Shown here piece after piece: positions 7,929-15,711 of a stretch of 36,295 nucleotides of DNA. Each line of letters starts with the position of its first letter. Position 1 is the first letter of the stretch. This DNA comes from Candidatus Nitrosopumilus sp. (GTDB taxonomy: Archaea > Thermoproteota > Nitrososphaeria > Nitrososphaerales > Nitrosopumilaceae): positions 1 to 36,295 of the forward strand of contig JAANXA010000035.1 in NCBI GenBank assembly GCA_018263505.1. The letters run 5' to 3'. The notes below the pieces were generated by a model that searched no databases, was not told where the DNA came from, and was given only the letters and a program-made list of their open reading frames with translations. The translations under genes were made by a program, and so were the position numbers.

Positions 7929-8264
7929 TCAGTTTAAATTTTTTATATTTACTTTTCCTATCGTTACTTTGTTATCTATAATTATGATTGGTCGTAAAAT
8001 TAATCCTGGATATTTTATCATCAATTTAATTATCTGAGAATCCGTTTTTTTGTTATTTTCCAAATCTAACTCTTTATACATTTTATCTCTTTTTCTAATC
8101 ATTTCTATTGGTTTTTTCCCTGTCATTTCGATTATTTTTTTTAATTCTTTTTCTGAAAATGGTTCTTTGAAAAAATCTCTTTTTTTAATATCCATCTTCA
8201 TTCTTTCAACTTCTGAAATTGTTTTTTTGCATGTAATGCATGATGTCTTATGAAAAATTTCCAA
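7929..8264 (-). CDS. ArsC/Spx-like thioredoxin-fold protein
   Basis: 111 residues. It starts with a short strand and the CxxC pair Cys9-x2-Cys12 (TSCITCKK), continues with KRDFFKEPFSEKELKKII, and has the LILRPIIIID strand that matches the conserved Arg-Pro segment of ArsC/Spx proteins. Arsenate reductases normally use a single Cys here and Spx has CxxC, so redox or regulatory function is as likely as arsenate reduction. The start is TTG. The frame stays open about 30 codons further upstream but offers no ATG, GTG or TTG there. Confidence 0.78.
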   Translation of the reverse strand: MEIFHKTSCITCKKTISEVERMKMDIKKRDFFKEPFSEKELKKIIEMTGKKPIEMIRKRDKMYKELDLENNKKTDSQIIKLMIKYPGLILRPIIIIDNKVTIGKVNIKNLN

Positions 8265-8402
8265 ATCTGTATTTCTATTTTTTTTAAGATTAAAAATTGT
8301 TTGTCCTTTGATTATTTTTTCTTGTTTAGTTTTATTTTTACTGACTCCTTTGAATTTCTAGTTTGCAATTGATTTTTCTTAAATTCTAAAATGTATTTTT
8401 TG

Positions 8403-8410
8403 TATAAATA
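8403..8410 (+). promoter_or_regulatory. TATA box of the Cys-rich miniprotein gene
   Basis: A perfect TATAAATA lies 30-38 bases upstream of the ATG at 8441. This placement predicts a transcript starting a few bases before that ATG, and is independent support for the short gene. Confidence 0.6.
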
Positions 8411-8440
8411 CATGAAAAAATTCAAATTCATCCATTATTC

Positions 8441-8587
8441 ATGATAAATATTATGATTTGTGCAGCATGTGAAACAAGGAAACATTTTAAATGCATTGAT
8501 TGTTTAAACGATCACAAAACCTATTTGTGTTCATGTGATTGTCATGATGAAAATACTACCTCTCACCCTGTTGGCAACTCTCATTAA
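8441..8587 (+). CDS. Cys-rich zinc-binding miniprotein (48 aa)
   Basis: A 48-residue frame with Cys7-x2-Cys10, Cys18-x2-Cys21 and Cys30-x-Cys32-x-Cys34-His35, plus further His at 15, 25, 42 and 48. Seven Cys in 48 residues in paired spacing is not a chance product of AT-rich DNA. Two zinc sites, as in treble-clef or B-box-like fingers, are plausible. A good TATA box lies upstream. An alternative ATG at 8453 would remove four residues without touching the ligands. No named family recognised. Confidence 0.75.
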   Translation: MINIMICAACETRKHFKCIDCLNDHKTYLCSCDCHDENTTSHPVGNSH

Positions 8588-9048
8588 TTTTTGCAAATTC
8601 TATGACTAATTCCTTGAATCATATGATTACTGATTTTTGTGATATAATGTTCATGTTTAGACTTTTCATTTATTCTATTCATTTCATAGATGTTGTTGTT
8701 ACGTATATTTTTGGATTATTCTTAAAAATTCTACTTGTATGGAACTTTTCTACAATGTAGATGATTTTAACTGAATATTTTTTGCAACACTGGTGATCTC
8801 TTGGAATAACTCTTTCAATTCTTCTATACTTTGAAGTTCCCTTTACTTCTTCCAAATATTGGTAATGATTTTTTTTAAACTCTGAATGTTTTATCTTTTA
8901 ATAAATTGTTGCTAAAATTTATTACAACTCTTTCAATATTCTTCATATTTTAGATTTCTACAATCTTTTTTGGTTTTAAAAATTTGGTTCTGAATAGACA
9001 GTGATTTCAATTTAATTATAATACGCTTTAAGATAATCTTCTATTTTT
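8588..9048. other. Gap region, mostly without an intact gene
   Basis: About 460 AT-rich bases between the Cys-rich miniprotein and the membrane winged-helix gene. The plus strand is pyrimidine-rich, like the template side of a minus-strand gene. A possible broken minus-strand gene occupies 8679-8946 (separate entry). A 52-codon plus-strand frame at 8602-8760 is hydrophobic and probably accidental. I see no RNA gene or mobile element. Confidence 0.5.
8679..8946 (-). pseudogene. Possible frameshifted small gene
   Basis: On the minus strand an ATG at 8946 opens 23 codons (MKNIERVVINFSNNLLKDK...) that end at a TAA at 8875-8877, next to an 8-base A run. The adjacent frame is open from about 8890 to a TGA at 8679-8681. 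It reads like a real basic protein (YRRIERVIPRDHQCCKKYSV in its middle, IYVTTTSMK at its end) but has no ATG of its own. A single-base slip in the A-rich stretch would join them into one product of about 88 residues. It could instead be a TTG-started gene or chance. Family unknown. Confidence 0.35.
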
Positions 9049-9519
9049 TTATTTGTTGAATCTTTTGAATCCTTTTTCAGTTGGATGTAATTCAATTTTA
9101 CTTCCCATTACCCCATCCTTTTTTATCACTCTCATCAAACCTTCATCTTCAAATTTTTTTAATATGTTTTCTAATTCTCCATTATCTACATTTGTATTTT
9201 TTTGAATTTGATTGAAATCTTTTATGCCTCTATTTATCTCACCTAGAACTTGCATGTCTTTTTCAATTGGTTTTTCAATTGGTTTTTCAATTGGTTTTTC
9301 AATTGTCTCTGTTTTATCTAACATTTCAAAATCTCTTGAGGATTCTCTCTGATTAAATCCCTCTCTAGGTGACCAGGATACATTTTCTCTTTGTGGTGAA
9401 AATTTATTCTTATTTTGAAACCTTCTAACTAATCGAGGTATAATTCTTGCCAGTGGAATCATGAAAAATATTAGATAAATCCAAAAAAATCCGTCTTCAG
9501 CCATGCCTAATTTATCCAT
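9049..9519 (-). CDS. Membrane-anchored winged-helix protein with IEKP repeats
   Basis: 156 residues in three parts. A hydrophobic helix (about 11-29) is followed by basic residues RLVRRFQNKNK, placing the rest in the cytoplasm. A disordered linker (about 35-90) contains three IEKP units plus IEK at 73-87. A C-terminal winged-helix-like domain (about 90-156) has the pattern NGELENILKKFEDEGLMRVIKKDG and a final ELHPTEKGFKRF wing. Membrane-tethered DNA-binding domains in archaea are usually regulators or chromosome anchors; the role here is inference. The ATG at 9519 is used, and a second ATG 5 codons in is possible. Confidence 0.78.
   Translation of the reverse strand: MDKLGMAEDGFFWIYLIFFMIPLARIIPRLVRRFQNKNKFSPQRENVSWSPREGFNQRESSRDFEMLDKTETIEKPIEKPIEKPIEKDMQVLGEINRGIKDFNQIQKNTNVDNGELENILKKFEDEGLMRVIKKDGVMGSKIELHPTEKGFKRFNK
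9259..9306. repeat. 12-bp tandem repeat inside the IEKP linker
   Basis: Four consecutive copies of TTTTTCAATTGG (the last ends in T) lie within the membrane winged-helix gene, in frame, so each unit adds four residues. Copy-number change would lengthen or shorten the linker without breaking the gene. The inner CAATTG is palindromic. Confidence 0.9.
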
Positions 9520-9711
9520 ATTTTTACTCTATTTCATCATTGTTCTTCTGATTTTGATCTGAATAATAGTCTAATTACAGAATAATCGATATTTTCCCTT
9601 TAACAATTCTATTTTGTTATATTTTAACTCTTGTAGTTTTTTTTGATTCCTTCTAGAGATCGTCTGCCCATGAAAGATTCATAAGGCAAGAAAAATTTCT
9701 ATCGATAAATT

Positions 9712-11436
9712 ATGGAAACATCTCTAGAAAACATTGGTACACTTGAATACGTTTTAGACAAGTATTCCAAAATTTGGAGTTGGAAGATTACTGGTGATCG
9801 TGCTGTTAGCATGATTACACGTTTAGTAACTGAAGCATGGTATGGTGAAAATGTTAATGAGGTAATTATACCTGACACGATTGAAAACATCAAACAAATT
9901 AAATTAATTCTTGACCGATACCCCCTTGAAATTTTATCCAAATCTGTTTGGCAAAGAAAAATTGTTAAAACATATGATCCGAAACCTGTTCTACCTCCTA
10001 TAAAACATAAATTGAAACGAGCAAAAACTGGTGATCAATTTAGAGGAAAACTTTTGAATTTTCAAAAAGAAGGTTTGGATTTCCTTCTCAAATCTTCCGG
10101 TAATGCACTACTAGCTGATGAAATGGGTTTAGGGAAAACTGTACAAACGTTATCTTATGTTGCAACTGAAAAACAAACCTTCCCATTACTTGTTGTAGCA
10201 CCCTTGGTGACATTGCATAATTGGGAAAGAGAAATTGAAAAATTTTTGAAAAAGAAAAGTAGAAATGGACGCATTAATGATTCCTTTTCTCCTAGTGTAA
10301 CTCTAATAAGAACTGGTAAATCAAAAGAACTTCCAAAAACAGATATTTATGTAATTAACTACGAATTATTATTCAAAAGATTTGATGATTTATCTGAAGT
10401 TGGGATCAAAACTCTAGTTTGTGATGAAGTTCATAATTTACGGTCAAAAACTACTCAAAAATACAAATCTGTTAAAAAATTGGCGGCTCTTTCATCTGTT
10501 TTGTATAGAATTGGATTGTCTGGTACTCCTATCTATAACCGTGGTTCTGAAATTTGGCCTATTGTTGATATCTTGAAACCAGGACTGTTGGGTAGTTTTA
10601 AGGAATTCTGTGAGTATTTTTGTTATGTTAATGATAAGGGGAAAGCAATTGTTTTAGAAAATAAACGTGCTTCTCTTAGAAATGAATTACAAAAACATGT
10701 CATGCTTAGGCGAAAAAAATCTGATGTTTTAAAAGAACTCAAAGATAAAGTACGTTACAAAGAAGTTATTGCATCTGATACTGATTACTACCTTGAAGAG
10801 TTAGATAAAATTTGGAAAAAACTTGAAGAAGAACAAAAAACGGCTGAAACTGAATTTTCTAAATCTGCATCTTATCATCGTGCTATTCAAAGTGAAAGAC
10901 AGGTTGCAGGAATTGCAAAATTACCTCATGTGATTAATTTTGTAAAAAATATTATGGAAATTGAAGAAAGTGTTGTTGTATTTTGTCATCATAAAGTAAT
11001 TCATAAATTACTTCATGAAAGCCTTCAAGAATTTTCTCCTGTTTCTATAATTGGTGGTCAATCCGATAATGTTCGACAAGATCAAATTGACAAATTTCAA
11101 AAAGGAGAATCAAAACTAATGATTGCAGGAATTCGAGCAGGAAATGTTGGTATAAACCTTACAAAAGCCAAATATGTTATTTTTGCTGAACTAGATTGGA
11201 GTCCTGCAATTCATCGACAAGCAGAAGATAGATTGCATAGAATTGGTCAAAAAAATACTGTCTTTGCATATTACTTGATTGGAAGTGGAACTTTGGATGA
11301 TCATGTGGCAAATATTTTGGTAGATAAAAGCTATGAAATTGATGAAATTCTTGATGAATCCATTGATAATTATGAAAATAAAGATAAAGCAGAACTGATT
11401 CTAGCCCAAATTCAAGATAAAATCCGTGCAAAATAA
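9712..11436 (+). CDS. Compact SNF2-family ATPase/helicase
   Basis: 574 residues, a minimal SWI2/SNF2 enzyme without chromatin-reader domains. A 110-residue N-terminal region comes first. Then come motif I ADEMGLGKT (135-143), motif Ia LVVAPLVTLHNW, motif II DEVH (237-240), motif III SGTP (269-272), and in the second RecA lobe VVVFCHHK (about 420), GIRAGNVGINL (about 472-482) and motif VI HRQAEDRLHRIGQ (500-512). These are ATP-driven double-stranded DNA translocases that remodel protein-DNA complexes. DEVH in place of DEAH is a mild variation. The gene stands alone with its own upstream region. Confidence 0.95.
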   Translation: METSLENIGTLEYVLDKYSKIWSWKITGDRAVSMITRLVTEAWYGENVNEVIIPDTIENIKQIKLILDRYPLEILSKSVWQRKIVKTYDPKPVLPPIKHKLKRAKTGDQFRGKLLNFQKEGLDFLLKSSGNALLADEMGLGKTVQTLSYVATEKQTFPLLVVAPLVTLHNWEREIEKFLKKKSRNGRINDSFSPSVTLIRTGKSKELPKTDIYVINYELLFKRFDDLSEVGIKTLVCDEVHNLRSKTTQKYKSVKKLAALSSVLYRIGLSGTPIYNRGSEIWPIVDILKPGLLGSFKEFCEYFCYVNDKGKAIVLENKRASLRNELQKHVMLRRKKSDVLKELKDKVRYKEVIASDTDYYLEELDKIWKKLEEEQKTAETEFSKSASYHRAIQSERQVAGIAKLPHVINFVKNIMEIEESVVVFCHHKVIHKLLHESLQEFSPVSIIGGQSDNVRQDQIDKFQKGESKLMIAGIRAGNVGINLTKAKYVIFAELDWSPAIHRQAEDRLHRIGQKNTVFAYYLIGSGTLDDHVANILVDKSYEIDEILDESIDNYENKDKAELILAQIQDKIRAK

Positions 11437-11443
11437 TTTATTT

Positions 11444-11563
11444 TTATACAAAATTTTCAAGTGATGCTCCAAAATATGGTTCATCATCAGATCTTAGCGT
11501 TTTAACCAATTCTTTTTGCAAATTCTTAATTTCTCTATGTGTCTTCAATATTTTTTCAAACAT
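11444..11563 (-). CDS. Small protein (39 aa), unknown
   Basis: A minus-strand ATG-to-TAA frame of 39 codons, product starting MFEKILKTHREIKNLQKEL. It is a basic amphipathic helix followed by SDDEPYFGASLENFV. It is convergent with the SNF2 gene and separated from it by 7 bases. Amino-acid composition looks like the neighbouring genes. No family recognised and no clear TATA box seen, so this is a candidate. Confidence 0.45.
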   Translation of the reverse strand: MFEKILKTHREIKNLQKELVKTLRSDDEPYFGASLENFV

Positions 11564-11676
11564 TTACTTTTTCATAACTTTCTCTTTGTGTTTATTCTAA
11601 AGTAATGGTTTGTTTTCTACTTTTTCTCTTATTATTTACAATACCCTGATAAACTGCAAAAACTTACGTTCTTTCT

Positions 11677-11817
11677 ATGAAATCTGAAAAAGAAATTGAT
11701 GAATACAGAAAGATCATCGAGGAAAGATTGGTTAAAACTGATTCAATGGATGCTATGAAATATTATCAAGGTGTTTTAAGAGCACTTGATTGGACAATTA
11801 CTGGAATTGATGTTTAA
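11677..11817 (+). CDS. Small protein (46 aa), unknown
   Basis: An ATG-to-TAA frame of 46 codons. The product begins MKSEKEIDEYRKIIEERL and contains DSMDAMKYYQGVLRALDW, a helix pair ending TITGIDV. Composition and codon use match real genes here, and the strand is purine-rich. It ends 11 bases before the convergent winged-helix gene. No family recognised. It may be a small helical adaptor. Confidence 0.6.
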   Translation: MKSEKEIDEYRKIIEERLVKTDSMDAMKYYQGVLRALDWTITGIDV

Positions 11818-11828
11818 TCCATCATAAT

Positions 11829-12434
11829 CTAAATTTTTAACTTATTTTTTATTTCAAATAATTTTTCAATGATGTTGAGTTTTTCTGATTTCTCAATCTG
11901 TAAATTATTCACATCTTTTACAATATTGTCAAGTATGTTGGTGATGTCTATTCCTGTTTTTGTTTCTTCTGTGTTGAATCCCCCTTCTTCTGTTTTATCG
12001 ATTTTGTCAATTCCTTCTGGTAAAATCTCATAAATTTTTATGATTTTTCCATCTTGTCTTTGTGGAGACATTAATACAAATTGGTTTTTTCTAAGTTTTT
12101 CTAATTCTTCTTCAGCTTCTTTTTTTACAATTTTTATCGTATCACAAATCTGTTCCATTCCGCATGATTTGATTTGTAATAACCGCAAAATTTTGACCCA
12201 TGTTGGAATACTGTTACTCCAAAGAATTTCTCTTGCAATGTCTGTGATTGAAAATGAACCATCCATGTTTAATGATATGAATTTTCTATCTTTTAACGAT
12301 GCAAGTGAATCTAAAATTTTCCCAACTCCTAATCTTTTTAATTCTGAATTCTCTAAATTGTTTTCATTGAATGTACCATTTTCTTTAATTGCTAACTCTA
12401 AAATTTCTAAATCAATCGTTCCTAATTTTTTCAT
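11829..12434 (-). CDS. Winged-helix transcription regulator-like protein
   Basis: 201 residues. Two winged-helix-like units are visible: residues about 5-70 (LEILELAIKENGTF ... LASLKDRKFISLNMDGSFSITDIAREIL) and about 75-145 (WVKILRLLQIKSCGMEQICDTIKIVKKEAEEELEKLRKNQFVLM). A Glu/Thr-rich linker and a C-terminal coiled-coil helix (about 165-201, probable dimerisation) follow. It is transcribed away from the superoxide dismutase gene across an 82-base shared promoter region. Regulation of that gene is possible but not shown. Confidence 0.75.
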   Translation of the reverse strand: MKKLGTIDLEILELAIKENGTFNENNLENSELKRLGVGKILDSLASLKDRKFISLNMDGSFSITDIAREILWSNSIPTWVKILRLLQIKSCGMEQICDTIKIVKKEAEEELEKLRKNQFVLMSPQRQDGKIIKIYEILPEGIDKIDKTEEGGFNTEETKTGIDITNILDNIVKDVNNLQIEKSEKLNIIEKLFEIKNKLKI

Positions 12435-12486
12435 ATTTTTAGTTTTAATTGGAGATTAATCTACTTTTCAAAATTTCCTCTTGAAG

Positions 12487-12494
12487 AATATATG
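12487..12494 (+). promoter_or_regulatory. TATA box of the superoxide dismutase gene
   Basis: AATATATG is centred about 27 bases before the ATG at 12517. It supports that ATG as the true start and argues against the in-frame TTG at 12481, which lies upstream of the box. Confidence 0.55.
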
Positions 12495-12516
12495 TGGATT
12501 GTGTAATTTTATTTTC

Positions 12517-13140
12517 ATGGTCCAATATGAACTTCCTAGACTACCTTACGAATATGATGAACTAGAACCATTTATTGATAAAGAAACGATGGAAATTCAT
12601 CATCAAAAACATCATCAATCATATGTTGATGGTCTCAATACATCTCTGGAACAAATTGGAGGTTCTTCTCATCCTCAGTATATCTCATCAATTTTATCTG
12701 ATCTTAATTCAATTCCCGAATCTGGTAGAAATGCAATTAACTTCTTTGGAGGAGGATTTGAGAATCATAAACTTTATTGGGAAATTATGACTCCTGATGG
12801 AACCAAATTCCCTTCTGGAAAACTTGAAGATGCAATCAATGTATATTTTGACAGTTTTGAAAATTTCAAAAAAATTTTTTCAACAAAAGCTACCACAATT
12901 CAGGGAAGTGGTTGGTGTTGGTTAGTTTTTAACCAAACTTATAATAAAATTGAAATCATTACAACTTCTAACCAAACTAGTCCCTGGACTACTCAAAAAA
13001 TCCCTTTACTTGGATTAGATGTTTGGGAACATGCATATTATTTGAAATATCAAAACAAAAGACCTGATTATGTTGATGCATGGTGGAATGTGGTAAATTG
13101 GGACTATGTTGAAAATAGGTTTTCAGAACTCACTGTATAG
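12517..13140 (+). CDS. sod: Fe/Mn superoxide dismutase
   Basis: 207 residues from the ATG at 12517, the usual length for the family. It converts superoxide to oxygen and hydrogen peroxide in the cytoplasm. Metal ligands are visible at His28 (MEIHHQKHH), His84 (FENHKLYW), Asp168 and His172 ([10 protein letters not shown]), with the tail motif [12 protein letters not shown] typical of the family. Fe or Mn preference cannot be settled by eye. The FFGGGFENH context resembles Mn or cambialistic enzymes. It is divergent from a winged-helix gene. A TATA box at 12487 marks a leaderless-type promoter. Confidence 0.96.
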   Translation: MVQYELPRLPYEYDELEPFIDKETMEIHHQKHHQSYVDGLNTSLEQIGGSSHPQYISSILSDLNSIPESGRNAINFFGGGFENHKLYWEIMTPDGTKFPSGKLEDAINVYFDSFENFKKIFSTKATTIQGSGWCWLVFNQTYNKIEIITTSNQTSPWTTQKIPLLGLDVWEHAYYLKYQNKRPDYVDAWWNVVNWDYVENRFSELTV

Positions 13141-13327
13141 ATTTTCTAATCATTTTGATTATTTTTTGTAAAATCTTTCCTTGATTTTGTTTTAATCAAT
13201 CATGTGTATAAAAATCTCTAAAAAAACTCTACTTTACTTAACACTTGTTAATTTCAATAGGTTTTTTTTAATAGATTTTCAGAGAATCACCTATCTAATT
13301 TATCTTTGATAGTGAGAATATTTTGTT

Positions 13328-13702
13328 ATGAGTCTCTCTGGAATGTATATGTTAAATTCTGAGCATTATTCTCAGGAAAAAATCCATCAAGCCCTAGACA
13401 TGTTATATTTGGATAGAAAAAATCAGTTTCGTGAATTATCTCAGGTGTTACTGCCTGCAAATGCTCCAAATACCATGTCTGCATGGAAAGAGTTTGTACT
13501 GAATTTCAGCTTAGATGTTGAATGTGCTTTTGAAACATGGTCTGGACAAACACCTTTACCTGTAAATGCTCCCCAAAAGGCTTTGACCATTTTGAGACAA
13601 TTAGGTCGTGATAAAACATCTATGAACCAACTGATACATCTACTCAACATCGCATACAATCTATCAACTGAATTCAAAGAGATTTACAAACGACTAAAAT
13701 AA
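13328..13702 (+). CDS. Conserved-looking helical protein, unknown
   Basis: 124 residues, mostly helical, with no membrane segment and a single Cys. It opens MSLSGMYMLNSEHYSQEK, has LLPANAPNTMSAWKEFV in the middle and a related PVNAPQKALTIL later, so a Pro-Ala-Asn-Ala-Pro-like turn appears twice. No catalytic motif seen and no family recognised. It stands alone with about 190 bases of AT-rich upstream sequence containing a GTATAAAAAT element far upstream (about 13205). Confidence 0.75.
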   Translation: MSLSGMYMLNSEHYSQEKIHQALDMLYLDRKNQFRELSQVLLPANAPNTMSAWKEFVLNFSLDVECAFETWSGQTPLPVNAPQKALTILRQLGRDKTSMNQLIHLLNIAYNLSTEFKEIYKRLK

Positions 13703-13733
13703 TCTCTTTATTTTTTTAATTCAAATTTTTTGT

Positions 13734-13815
13734 GAAATATAAAAAGACCTACTTCCAAAACATTTGTTTTGGAGGAGGTGTTCCTAAAGAATTTGGGGGA
13801 GTTGTAAAACTCTGT
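13734..13815 (+). ncRNA. Possible small RNA: promoter plus hairpins
   Basis: A TATA-like GAAATATAAAAAG (13734-13746) is followed by a hairpin whose arms CCAAAAC (13755-13761) and GTTTTGG (13766-13772) pair perfectly around a 4-base loop and extend outward with one mismatch. A G-rich stretch and a second hairpin GAGTT/AACTC (13799-13812) follow. A Shine-Dalgarno-like GGAGGAGGTG precedes a frame of only nine codons. No gene follows on this strand. It could be a small RNA, or 3'-end structure of the 13328 gene. Confidence 0.3.
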
Positions 13816-13823
13816 TAAGAATT

Positions 13824-13976
13824 TTATCCTCTTCCAATTCTAAAAATAGCTGTACTACAAGTTGGGCATGTGCCTTTGATTGCAGGTTTGCCATTTTTCA
13901 TGGTGTATGGTCCAGCATTACCGATTTCTCGTTTATCTCGACACTTTACACAATATCCTATTGTCATAATTTCCAT
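13824..13976 (-). CDS. DUF5679-type zinc-ribbon protein (50 aa)
   Basis: A minus-strand frame of 50 codons. GYCVKCRDKREI holds a first Cys-x2-Cys pair and KGTCPTCSTAIFRIG the second, joined by a short NAGPYTMKNGKPAIK segment. This matches the small archaeal zinc ribbons that I recall as DUF5679. The start is the ATG at 13976 or, three codons later, at 13967. The frame stays open upstream for 21 more codons (reading RFAKWLKKINKFSLIEPEP) to a TGA, with no usable start there, so a longer ancestral N-terminus may have been lost. The large opposite-strand frame over this gene is a shadow. Confidence 0.85.
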   Translation of the reverse strand: MEIMTIGYCVKCRDKREIGNAGPYTMKNGKPAIKGTCPTCSTAIFRIGRG

Positions 13977-14285
13977 AGGCTCAGGTTCTATTAGCGAGAA
14001 CTTGTTGATTTTTTTTAACCATTTGGCAAATCTCCGATCTCAATTATTATGTTCCACAACAACTTTTTTTGTAATGGGAAAAATTCAGGAACCATTTTCA
14101 GCAGTTTTTAATTAATATCTATTTTAGTTATTCATTTTTTCCAAAATATTCTTAAAATAATGATCTTATAACATTCTCTAATTTTTTAAATCAGTAATTA
14201 AAAATAATATTTATTTGAAATATATTAAAATTTAATCTGTATTTTCTTATAATCTGTTTTTTGAGAAAATTTTGATATTGTGAAT
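13977..14285. other. AT-rich gap between two minus-strand genes
   Basis: About 310 bases from the DUF5679 gene start to the stop of the HD-domain gene. The part next to the DUF5679 gene holds the open but startless upstream frame described there, and a TTAAAAAAAA element that could serve as its TATA region. The remainder is very AT-rich. I see no gene or RNA structure. Confidence 0.5.
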
Positions 14286-15641
14286 TTAAATTTGTATTCT
14301 ATAGTAGTCCCATCTTTCTGGATCAAACTGCATCACAAATTCTGCTCTTTCTTTGTTTATTCTACCTTGAATTACTTCTCGTAATGCAAAACTTGTCATA
14401 TACCTGTATTTCATTGAATGAGCCTGCATTATGAACAAATGTCTCATTTCACTACCTCCTCTCAACCCCCAATACCCCATTTTCACTGCAATCGGTTCAA
14501 GAAAAATTGTGTTTGTCAATCCATAGTTCTCGTCTCTTATCTCCTCTCGTAAATCATATTTTTCAAGTGCTCCACCCTTTGCAAATCCTACAATTTCTCC
14601 ATCTTTTCCATTCAGTCTTAATGTGTTGATGATGGTTTTAGGATCTTTAATTGTTTCATCAAAACTTTCTTTTGAAAATTGAAGTGGTCTTGGTAATTCT
14701 AAAAATATATCATACAGTTCTTTGATGTATTTTGGATCTTGTCTTGTTGTCATTGAATCCATTGTTGGTATTAGTTTTAGATTTTCATATGCAAAATCTG
14801 CTTGAATTGTAATTTCTTGCTGTCTAATTTTCATAAATGATAATACTGTATCAAAAAAATTTTTTCTCATTTCGTTTGAAAGTTCTTTTAGTACTGCTTT
14901 GACCATTTCTGTTTCTTTGTTTAACAACTCTTCAAAATATGCAACTGCACTTCGAACAATTAGAGATGGTCTCCATGCCAGGGCATGTGCATTCATCTTT
15001 GCCATTTCCATTGCTTTAACAAAATCCCCTAATGCATAACCACAAACCCTATCTACTACTGATAGATATTCTCCCATCTTCATAATGTGTTGTTGAAGTT
15101 GAAGATCATTTCTTGTAATGTCTGAACTTAGAAAACATTCTTTGATTTGAGATTCAGCATTATTTTTTAGGTCTCCTATCCACGGATATGTTGTTCTTAA
15201 AATCAAAACTTTGATTATCTCTAAATCAATTTTTGCTGTTTTTAATAATCCTTGTAATTTCTTATCTAATAAAATAAATTTTAAAACACTTTCTTCATGA
15301 GGTTTATCTACATTTTTTTGTGGATCAAAATCATGAAACAACGCAGCTACATAGAGATATTTGATATCTTCCTTACTTAATTTCACTTGTTCTTGTTTTG
15401 CAGCTAAAAGTGAAACGTATGTAACTTCTAATTCATGATTAATATTATGGTATCCATAGTAATCACTTCCAAGTCCTTGATTTTCAAATAAATCAATTGT
15501 ATAATCTAGCATCTCAACAAAACAATCATCTGCCAATTCATTTTCTGACATTAGTTTGAGAATTTGGGCTCTCATCGGATGTTTGTTTGCAAGTTTTTGC
15601 ATTATACCTCGATCATAACTGTTATTTTTAAAGATGACCAA
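14286..15641 (-). CDS. HD-domain protein with extra C-terminal GNAT-like domain
   Basis: 451 residues. The N-terminal half carries an HD phosphohydrolase-like fold: His65/His69 in GYHNINHELEV, the His103-Asp104 doublet in ALFHDFDP, His115, and Asp196 in VVDRVCG. HD proteins hydrolyse phosphomonoester or phosphodiester bonds of nucleotides using a metal pair. The C-terminal part (about 330-451) contains NGKDGEIVGFAKGGALEKYD, IFLEPIAVKMGYWGLRGGSE and a helix rich in Arg, resembling an acyltransferase (GNAT-like) core. That second assignment is inference. Start ATG at 15641, or the ATG at 15602. Confidence 0.75.
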   Translation of the reverse strand: MVIFKNNSYDRGIMQKLANKHPMRAQILKLMSENELADDCFVEMLDYTIDLFENQGLGSDYYGYHNINHELEVTYVSLLAAKQEQVKLSKEDIKYLYVAALFHDFDPQKNVDKPHEESVLKFILLDKKLQGLLKTAKIDLEIIKVLILRTTYPWIGDLKNNAESQIKECFLSSDITRNDLQLQQHIMKMGEYLSVVDRVCGYALGDFVKAMEMAKMNAHALAWRPSLIVRSAVAYFEELLNKETEMVKAVLKELSNEMRKNFFDTVLSFMKIRQQEITIQADFAYENLKLIPTMDSMTTRQDPKYIKELYDIFLELPRPLQFSKESFDETIKDPKTIINTLRLNGKDGEIVGFAKGGALEKYDLREEIRDENYGLTNTIFLEPIAVKMGYWGLRGGSEMRHLFIMQAHSMKYRYMTSFALREVIQGRINKERAEFVMQFDPERWDYYRIQI

Positions 15642-15711
15642 TTTTTGTTTTAAAGAACTTTTGATCTCTCCTTAGAAAGATTCAATAGAATTACAATTTG
15701 GCATTTTTTTC

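Noticed and set aside
8602-8760. Plus-strand frame of 52 codons, hydrophobic
   Set aside because: It is rich in Phe, Ile and Met as expected from T-rich noncoding DNA, and overlaps the better minus-strand candidate.
12040-12459. Plus-strand frame of 139 codons
   Set aside because: It lies opposite the winged-helix gene and encodes a Phe/Ser-rich low-quality sequence typical of an antisense frame in AT-rich genes.
13870-14115. Plus-strand frame of 81 codons
   Set aside because: It is the shadow of the DUF5679 zinc-ribbon gene on the opposite strand, whose Cys pairs are far stronger evidence.
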